Assembly (NCBI GenBank): GCA_035701825.1
Contig: DASSRK010000025.1
Location: 1 to 6,269, forward strand
Length of the DNA: 6,269 bases
Origin: CADEED01 sp035701825
Lineage (GTDB): Bacteria > Pseudomonadota > Gammaproteobacteria > Steroidobacterales > Steroidobacteraceae
Reading direction: 5' to 3'
Shown here: positions 1 to 6,269 of the stretch, in pieces
Numbering within the stretch: the stretch's first letter is position 1
Layout: each line of letters starts with the position of its first letter
Made by a program: the position numbers and the translations under genes
Notes under the pieces: generated by a model
Told to the model about the DNA's origin: nothing
The model's database searches: none
The model's input: only the letters and a program-made list of their open reading frames with translations

Positions 1-1554
<1,554 letters not shown>

Positions 1555-1588
1555 AGACGACAAGAAGAACGAGGGGCCCCGAGAAGCC

Positions 1589-1592
1589 AAGG
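1589..1592 (+). promoter_or_regulatory. Weak Shine-Dalgarno supporting the start at 1601
   Basis: AAGG lies 8 bases before the ATG at 1601, a usual spacing for a ribosome binding site. It is short, but neither the in-frame GTG at 1502 (inside ettA) nor the ATG at 1631 has a better one. No promoter-like sequence is evident in the 46-base gap after ettA, which suggests co-transcription or some translational coupling. Confidence 0.4.
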
Positions 1593-1600
1593 CGGCGCAG

Positions 1601-2302
1601 ATGAACGTGTTGATCGATTCGACCGGCACGATGTACTTCGGCGATGAGCGCGAGACCGCGCGCAATTGCCCGCGGTGTCACGCGTTCTCGCAGATGAGCC
1701 CGACCGCGGTGCCGACCTTCGACGAGCTCTTGCTGCAGAAGCCGCGCGCCATCGGCGTGGTACTGCGCTGCCACGCCTGCAATGCGCCCGTGTTCCTGCG
1801 TTACATGACGCGCGCCTTCGCCAGCAACCGCGTCGAGCTCTCGCCGCAGGCCTTCGACGTCGAGCGGCCGATCGAGAAGTTCGCGTTCAACTACGTGCCC
1901 GAGGACGTGGAGACCTTCTTCCGCGAGGCGCTGGTGTGCTACTCGCACAACCAGTTGCAGGCCTTCGCCGCGATGGCGCGGCGAACCGCGGCCGTCACCT
2001 TTGCCGATCTCGGCAACTCCACCAAGCTGCGGCTGTTCGATTCACTGTCCGACGTGCGCGAAATGGGCGACATCGACGAAGAGACCTTCGCCGTGGTGAT
2101 GCGCGTGATCTTCGCGGGCGTCGCCGATCCGTTGCTGGACCTGCCCACCATCGATACCTACCAGGCCGCGGTGCTGCTGGAAGTCATGAAAGACTTCCTC
2201 TACCAGGCGTACGTACGCAAGGGCCGGCTGCAGCACGCCATGAAGGTGCGCCGGTTCTTCGTGCAGGAAGCCCAGGCGCGGCGCGTGGGCGGGGGAGATT
2301 AG
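1601..2302 (+). CDS. Uncharacterised zinc-ribbon-like protein with a DUF4145-like helical region
   Basis: 233 residues from ATG 1601 to TAG 2300-2302. Function unknown. Residues 23-26 (CPRC) and 57-60 (CHAC) form two CXXC pairs about 30 residues apart, as in a zinc ribbon that could bind metal. From about residue 100 the protein is predominantly helical by composition: the stretch FFREALVCYSHNQLQAFAAM (106-125), followed by ARR and an acidic GDIDEETF segment (156-163), recalls DUF4145 domains, where a helix carrying an Ala-rich patch and an Arg follows an N-terminal Cys-rich part. That assignment is from memory of the family pattern and is tentative. There is no signal peptide or transmembrane segment, so it is probably cytosolic. 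The tail is basic (KVRRFF, then QARR). The ATG at 1601 is preferred over the in-frame GTG at 1502 because the latter lies inside ettA and would add a low-complexity Arg/Ser/Lys leader unlike the rest. It follows ettA by 46 bases on the same strand, so a shared transcript is likely. Its stop codon touches the large inverted repeat. Confidence 0.85.
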   Translation: MNVLIDSTGTMYFGDERETARNCPRCHAFSQMSPTAVPTFDELLLQKPRAIGVVLRCHACNAPVFLRYMTRAFASNRVELSPQAFDVERPIEKFAFNYVPEDVETFFREALVCYSHNQLQAFAAMARRTAAVTFADLGNSTKLRLFDSLSDVREMGDIDEETFAVVMRVIFAGVADPLLDLPTIDTYQAAVLLEVMKDFLYQAYVRKGRLQHAMKVRRFFVQEAQARRVGGGD

Positions 2303-2306
2303 ACGG

Positions 2307-2328
2307 TGCCGGAGCATGCATTCCGGCA
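2307..2328. repeat. Local hairpin of left REP-like arm
   Basis: Stem TGCCGGA (2307-2313) pairs with TCCGGCA (2322-2328), 7 of 7 base pairs, around the 8-base loop GCATGCAT, which is itself made of overlapping palindromes (GCATGC and ATGCAT). It is nested in the long inverted repeat and is its alternative local fold. The flanks (AGACGG before, TAACT after) are unpaired in this fold, as the conserved head of a REP would be. Confidence 0.8.
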
Positions 2329-2335
2329 TAACTGG

Positions 2336-2345
2336 TGAGGCCTCA
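2336..2345. repeat. 10-bp perfect palindrome TGAGGCCTCA in the spacer
   Basis: TGAGGCCTCA reads identically on both strands and lies in the loop of the large inverted repeat. A second small stem follows it: GACT (2349-2352) with AGTC (2357-2360) around GGCA. Both are short and could be chance at this GC content; they are listed because they add to the structured character of the spacer. No protein-binding role can be assigned. Confidence 0.5.
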
Positions 2346-2370
2346 GCCGACTGGCAAGTCGTGGAAGTTA

Positions 2371-2392
2371 TGCCGGAATGCATGCTCCGGCA
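2371..2392. repeat. Local hairpin of right REP-like arm
   Basis: Stem TGCCGGA (2371-2377) pairs with TCCGGCA (2386-2392) around the loop ATGCATGC (2378-2385). It is the inverted copy of the hairpin at 2307-2328 and is identical to it in sequence when read on the minus strand. Read in the direction of purL transcription it sits immediately after the purL stop codon. Confidence 0.8.
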
Positions 2393-2398
2393 CCGTCT

Positions 2399-5300
2399 TC
2401 ACCCCACCCACTTCCGGGCGTTGCCGAACATGCGGAACCAGCCGGAGTATTCGCCCGCGCCGTCGGGGCGCCAGGAATTCTGCGCGTAACGGAACGAGCG
2501 CTCGGGGTGCGGCATGGTGATGGTCACGCGCCCGTCGGCATTCGTGACCGCCGCGATTCCGAACGGCGAGCCGTTCGGATTGGCAGGGTAGCTGGTCGCG
2601 ATCCGCCGGTCGCCTTCCACGTAGCGTGCCGCCACCAGCCCGGCCTGCGAGAACGCGGCCGCGTCGCCATCGTTGGCGAACTCGGCGCGGCCCTCGCCGT
2701 GCGCCACGGCGATGGGCAGCATCGAGCCGTCCATGCCGTCGAAGAAGATCGACGGCGACTTCGGCAGCTCCACCAGCGAGAACCGTCCCTCGAACTGCTC
2801 GCCGCGGTTGCGCACGAAGCGCGGCCAGCTGGCCGCGCCGGGTACGATCTCCTTGAGCGCCGCGAACATCTGGCAGCCGTTGCACACGCCCAGCGAGAAG
2901 GTGTCGCCGCGCTCGAAGAACTTCTGGAATTCGTCGCGGGTGCGCGCGTGGTACAGGATGGACTTGGCCCAGCCCTCGCCCGCGCCGAGCACGTCGCCGT
3001 AGGAAAAGCCGCCGCACGCCACCAGTCCGCGGAAATCCGCGAGCTTCACGCGGCCGGCGAGCACATCGCTCATGTGCACGTCGTGCGACTCGAAGCCGGC
3101 GCGTTCCATCACCGCGCCCATCTCGACCTGGCTGTTGACGCCCTGCTCGCGCAGGATCGCGACCCTGGGCCGCGCCTTCGCGATGAACGGCGCAGCGACG
3201 TCTTCATCCGGATCGAAAGTCAACGCGACGTTGAGGCCGGGCGCGCCGCTGTCGCAGGCCGCCTCGAATTCCTCGCGCGCGCAACCGGGCTCGTCGCGCA
3301 GCTCGCGCATGCGGAACGAAGTCTCGGACCAGGCACGCCGCAGGTCCTCCCATTTCTCGTCGATGCGCCCCGTGGCCGCTTCGATGCGCACACGCATCTC
3401 GCGCGTCGGGCTGCCGATCGCGTGCGTGCACTCGCCCAGGCTGTGGCGCGCGAAAACCGCCTTCACGTGCTCGAGCTCGGCGCTGCGCACCTGCACGACC
3501 ACGCCGAGCTCCTCGGTGAACAGCGCACCCGCCGCGCCATGGGCGCCGGCCGGCAGGCGGATGTCGAGGCCGCAGTGACCGGCGAAGGCCATCTCCACCA
3601 GTGTCGCGAACACACCGCCGTCGGAGCGATCGTGGTAGGCGAGCACCTTGTCCTGCGCGCGCAGGTCCGCCAGCGCCGCCGCCAGCCGGATCAGCAGCGT
3701 CGGGTCGACGAGGTCCGGCGGCGTGGCGCCGAGCGCGCCGTGCACCTGCGCCAGCGAGGAGCCGCCCAGGCGATTCGCGCCAGCGCCGAGATCGACCAGC
3801 AGCAGCGTGGTCGGCCCGAGATCGGTGCGCAGTTGCGGGGTCCAGGTCTTGCGCGCATCCGCGACCGGCGCGAACGCGGAGACGATGAGCGACACCGGCG
3901 CGACCACGGCCTTGCGCGCCGCGCCCTCGCCCCACACGGTCTTCATCGACAGCGAGTCCTTGCCCACCGGGATCGCGATGCCGAGCGCCGGACACAGCTC
4001 CTCGCCCACCGCATGCACCGTGGCGTACAGCGCGGCGTCTTCCCCGGGTTCGCCGCAGGCCGCCATCCAGTTGGCCGAGAGCCGCACGTTGCCGAGCGCG
4101 CCGATGTCGGCGGCCAGGATGTTGGTGAGCGCCTCGCCGACGGCGAGCCGGCCCGAAGCCGGCGCATCGAGCACCGCCACCGGCGTGCGTTCGCCCATGG
4201 CCATGGCTTCACCGGTGTGGCCGAAGTAGTCGGACAGCGTCACCGCGACATCCGCCACCGGCACCTGCCACGGACCCACCATCTGGTCGCGGCTGATCAT
4301 GCCGCCCACGGTGCGATCGCCGATCGAGATCAGGAAAGTCTTGTCGGCCACCGCCGGGAAGCGCAGCAACCGGTACGCCGCCTCGCGCAGGTCGATGTCG
4401 GCCAGCATCAGCGGCGATTGCGGCGGTGATACGCGCTTCACGTCGCGCAGCATCTTCGGCGCCTTGCCCAGCAACACCTCGAGCGGCAGGTCCACGGGCC
4501 GCGTGCCGTGCTTGCGATCCTCGAGCACCAGCACGCCGGTGTCGTCGATCTCGCCGATGACGGCGAACGGGCAGCGCTCGCGCCGGGCGATGGCCGCGAA
4601 GTCATCGAGGCGCGCGGCGTCGATCACCAGCACGTAGCGCTCCTGCGACTCGTTGCACCACAGTTCCATCGGCGACATGCCGGGCTCGTCGTTCGGAATC
4701 GCCTGCAGGTCGATGACCGCGCCGCGTCCCGGCGTGTGCGCCACGGCCTCGGGCACGGCATTCGACAACCCACCGGCGCCGACGTCGTGGATCAGCAGGA
4801 TCGGGTTCTGGTTCCAGCGCGCGCTGCAGCGGTCGATGACTTCCTGCGCACGCCGCTGGATCTCGGGATTGCCACGCTGGACGGAGGCGAAATCGAGATC
4901 GGCGCTCGATGCGCCGCTGCCCATCGAGGACGCCGCGCCACCACCGAGGCCGATGAGCATGGCCGGCCCGCCGAGCACCACGATCTTGGCGCCGACCGGG
5001 ATCTCGGCCTTCTCCACGTGCTTGCGCCGCACGTTGCCCATGCCGCCCGCGATCATGATGGGCTTGTGGTAGCCGCGCGTGCGATTGGCGTGGTCGCCGA
5101 CGGCCGCCTGCTCGAAGCTGCGGAAGTAGCCGCAGATGTTCGGCCGTCCGAATTCATTGTTGAACGCCGCGCCGCCGATCGGCCCCTCGAGCATGATGTC
5201 GAGCGCCGAGACGATGCGGTCAGGCTTTCCGAGCGTCTTTTCCCACGGCTGCTCGAAGCCGGGGATGCGCAGGTGCGAGACGGAAAATCCCGTGAGCCCG

Positions 5301-6269
5301 GCCTTGGGCTTGGCGCCGCGCCCGGTCGCGCCCTCGTCGCGGATCTCGCCGCCCGATCCGGTGGCCGCGCCGGGGAACGGCGAGATCGCCGTCGGATGGT
5401 TGTGCGTCTCGACCTTCATGAGGATGTCGATCGGCTCCTCGATGGCGCCGTAGACGTCGTTCGCGGGGTTCGGGAAGTAGCGCTTGCCCAGCGGTCCTTC
5501 GATGACGGCCGCGTTGTCGCGGTACGCGCTCAGCACGCCCTGCGGATTCTTCGCATGCGTGTTGCGGATCATCGCGAACAGCGACTTGTCCTGCTTCGCG
5601 CCGTCGACGACGAAGTCCGCGTTGAACACCTTGTGCCGGCAGTGCTCGGAGTTCGCCTGCGCGAACATCATGAGCTCGACGTCGGTGGGGTTGCGCCCGA
5701 GCGCGGTGAACTGCGCGGCGAGATAGTCGATCTCGTCGGCCGAGAGCGCGAGCCCGAGATCCGAGTTGGCGCTCTCGAGCGCGGCGCGCCCGCCGCGCAG
5801 CAGATCCACGCCGAGCGTCGGCCGCGGATCGTGGCGAGCGAACAGCTGCTGCTCGGTGGGAGCGGACGCGAGCAGCGTCTCGGTCATGCGGTCGTGCAGC
5901 AGCGGCGCGATGCGCGCGAGGTCGGCGGCGCCGAACGAGCCGCGCACCTCGAGCACCACGAGCCTGCCCCGCTCGATGCGGTGAACGGGCAGGCCGCAGA
6001 GCTTGGCGATGTCGGTGGCTTTCGACGCCCACGGCGAGATCGTGCCGAGCCGGGGCACCACGTAGAACGCGCGACGCTGGCCGCCGGTGGGCAGCTCGAG
6101 CGGGCCGGAATCGTAGGAGAGGAGCGCGCGGAGCACTCGTTGCTCGCGCTCGCCGAGCGCCCGCTCGACGTGCACGAAGTGCTCGAAGCGCACGGCGGCG
6201 TCCGCCACGGTGGGCACGGCGGCGCGCAACTCGGCGCGGAGCTTGTCGAGCCGGAACGCAGTCGCTGCC
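2399..6269 (-). CDS. purL: Phosphoribosylformylglycinamidine synthase, single-chain PurL (5' end cut by window edge)
   Basis: Catalyses the fourth step of de novo purine synthesis: FGAR + glutamine + ATP to FGAM + glutamate + ADP + phosphate, in the cytosol. 1289 residues are visible, and E. coli PurL has 1295. The frame is open to 6268 and its first residues (AATAFRLDKL) align with E. coli residues beginning about position 9, so roughly 9 codons lie outside; the TTG at 6229 is not the start. Visible residues: PurS-like N-terminal domain about 1-160; linker with AQANSEHCRHK about 203-213; first PurM-like half with the signature VETHNHPTAISPFPG 286-300 and GSGGEIRDEGATGRGAKPKA 304-323; second half with PVGKDSLSMK about 767-776 and AYHDRSDGG 877-885; class I glutaminase domain from about 1034 (VAILREQGVNS), with nucleophile Cys 1129 in GVCNGCQ and triad His 1254 and Glu 1256 in MPHPER. 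No disruption is seen. It is the long fused proteobacterial form, not the split PurL/PurQ/PurS form. It is monocistronic as far as visible and convergent with the ettA unit; its promoter is outside. Confidence 0.98.
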   Translation of the reverse strand, partial: AATAFRLDKLRAELRAAVPTVADAAVRFEHFVHVERALGEREQRVLRALLSYDSGPLELPTGGQRRAFYVVPRLGTISPWASKATDIAKLCGLPVHRIERGRLVVLEVRGSFGAADLARIAPLLHDRMTETLLASAPTEQQLFARHDPRPTLGVDLLRGGRAALESANSDLGLALSADEIDYLAAQFTALGRNPTDVELMMFAQANSEHCRHKVFNADFVVDGAKQDKSLFAMIRNTHAKNPQGVLSAYRDNAAVIEGPLGKRYFPNPANDVYGAIEEPIDILMKVETHNHPTAISPFPGAATGSGGEIRDEGATGRGAKPKAGLTGFSVSHLRIPGFEQPWEKTLGKPDRIVSALDIMLEGPIGGAAFNNEFGRPNICGYFRSFEQAAVGDHANRTRGYHKPIMIAGGMGNVRRKHVEKAEIPVGAKIVVLGGPAMLIGLGGGAASSMGSGASSADLDFASVQRGNPEIQRRAQEVIDRCSARWNQNPILLIHDVGAGGLSNAVPEAVAHTPGRGAVIDLQAIPNDEPGMSPMELWCNESQERYVLVIDAARLDDFAAIARRERCPFAVIGEIDDTGVLVLEDRKHGTRPVDLPLEVLLGKAPKMLRDVKRVSPPQSPLMLADIDLREAAYRLLRFPAVADKTFLISIGDRTVGGMISRDQMVGPWQVPVADVAVTLSDYFGHTGEAMAMGERTPVAVLDAPASGRLAVGEALTNILAADIGALGNVRLSANWMAACGEPGEDAALYATVHAVGEELCPALGIAIPVGKDSLSMKTVWGEGAARKAVVAPVSLIVSAFAPVADARKTWTPQLRTDLGPTTLLLVDLGAGANRLGGSSLAQVHGALGATPPDLVDPTLLIRLAAALADLRAQDKVLAYHDRSDGGVFATLVEMAFAGHCGLDIRLPAGAHGAAGALFTEELGVVVQVRSAELEHVKAVFARHSLGECTHAIGSPTREMRVRIEAATGRIDEKWEDLRRAWSETSFRMRELRDEPGCAREEFEAACDSGAPGLNVALTFDPDEDVAAPFIAKARPRVAILREQGVNSQVEMGAVMERAGFESHDVHMSDVLAGRVKLADFRGLVACGGFSYGDVLGAGEGWAKSILYHARTRDEFQKFFERGDTFSLGVCNGCQMFAALKEIVPGAASWPRFVRNRGEQFEGRFSLVELPKSPSIFFDGMDGSMLPIAVAHGEGRAEFANDGDAAAFSQAGLVAARYVEGDRRIATSYPANPNGSPFGIAAVTNADGRVTITMPHPERSFRYAQNSWRPDGAGEYSGWFRMFGNARKWVG

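Larger units (their letters stand above)
2301..2398. repeat. REPIN-like 98-bp element: perfect 33-bp inverted repeat with 32-base spacer
   Basis: Bases 2301-2333 are the exact reverse complement of 2366-2398 (33 of 33). The spacer is 2334-2365. Each arm is also internally palindromic, so the DNA or RNA can form either one long hairpin or two local ones. Paired, inverted, individually palindromic units of 20-40 bases with a total size near 100 bp are the defining architecture of REPINs, non-autonomous elements mobilised by RAYT transposases in many gammaproteobacteria. Whether it recurs in the genome cannot be seen here. It fills the gap between two convergent genes: the left arm begins within the TAG stop at 2300-2302 and the right arm ends one base before the purL stop at 2399-2401. 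No T-tract follows either side, so it is not a classic intrinsic terminator, but the transcript hairpin could stabilise 3' ends or act with Rho. Confidence 0.85.

Noticed and set aside
1573..1580. GGGGCCCC palindrome in the ettA-downstream gap
   Set aside because: Only 8 bp with no loop and no T-tract; expected by chance at this GC content.
2301..2410. Classic Rho-independent terminator
   Set aside because: The hairpin is strong, but no run of T follows it on either strand (TTCACCCC on plus, AATCTCCCCC on minus), and the stem-plus-loop is far larger than usual.
2378..4429. 683-codon plus-strand open frame opposite purL
   Set aside because: It is an antisense shadow of the purL coding sequence: His/Arg/Ala-rich, no recognisable domains, and it starts inside the inverted repeat.
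6227..6229. TTG at 6229-6227 as the purL start
   Set aside because: The 13 codons upstream (AATAFRLDKLRAE) continue the alignment to the known PurL N-terminus, so the real start lies beyond the window edge.

Overview
The window is a high-GC (roughly two-thirds G+C by eye) bacterial chromosomal segment. It most resembles a gammaproteobacterium: the EttA and the long single-chain PurL both read closely to the E. coli proteins as I recall them, with GC-rich codon use. A group such as Xanthomonadales, Nevskiales or Steroidobacterales would fit, but that is an inference and not a determination.

The layout is simple. Bases 1-1554 (+) hold the 3' 93% or so of ettA, an ABC-F ATPase that acts on the ribosome; its start lies upstream of the window. 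After 46 bases, 1601-2302 (+) holds a small gene for a protein with two CXXC pairs and a helical region resembling DUF4145, probably co-transcribed with ettA. Bases 2399-6269 (-) hold purL, the purine-synthesis enzyme FGAM synthase, nearly complete; only about the first 9 codons lie beyond the right edge.

The two transcription units converge. The 96 bases between their stop codons are almost entirely one structured element: a perfect 33-bp inverted repeat (2301-2333 and 2366-2398) around a 32-base spacer, each arm of which is itself palindromic. This is the architecture of a REPIN (paired REP elements) and is the most notable object in the window. It may also act as a two-way transcript 3'-end structure.

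The genes are housekeeping functions (translation control, purine synthesis) with no obvious pathway link. I see no mobile-element genes, CRISPR array, tRNA or rRNA, and no sign of a novel multi-gene system. The points worth a second look are the palindromic element and the uncharacterised zinc-ribbon-like protein.
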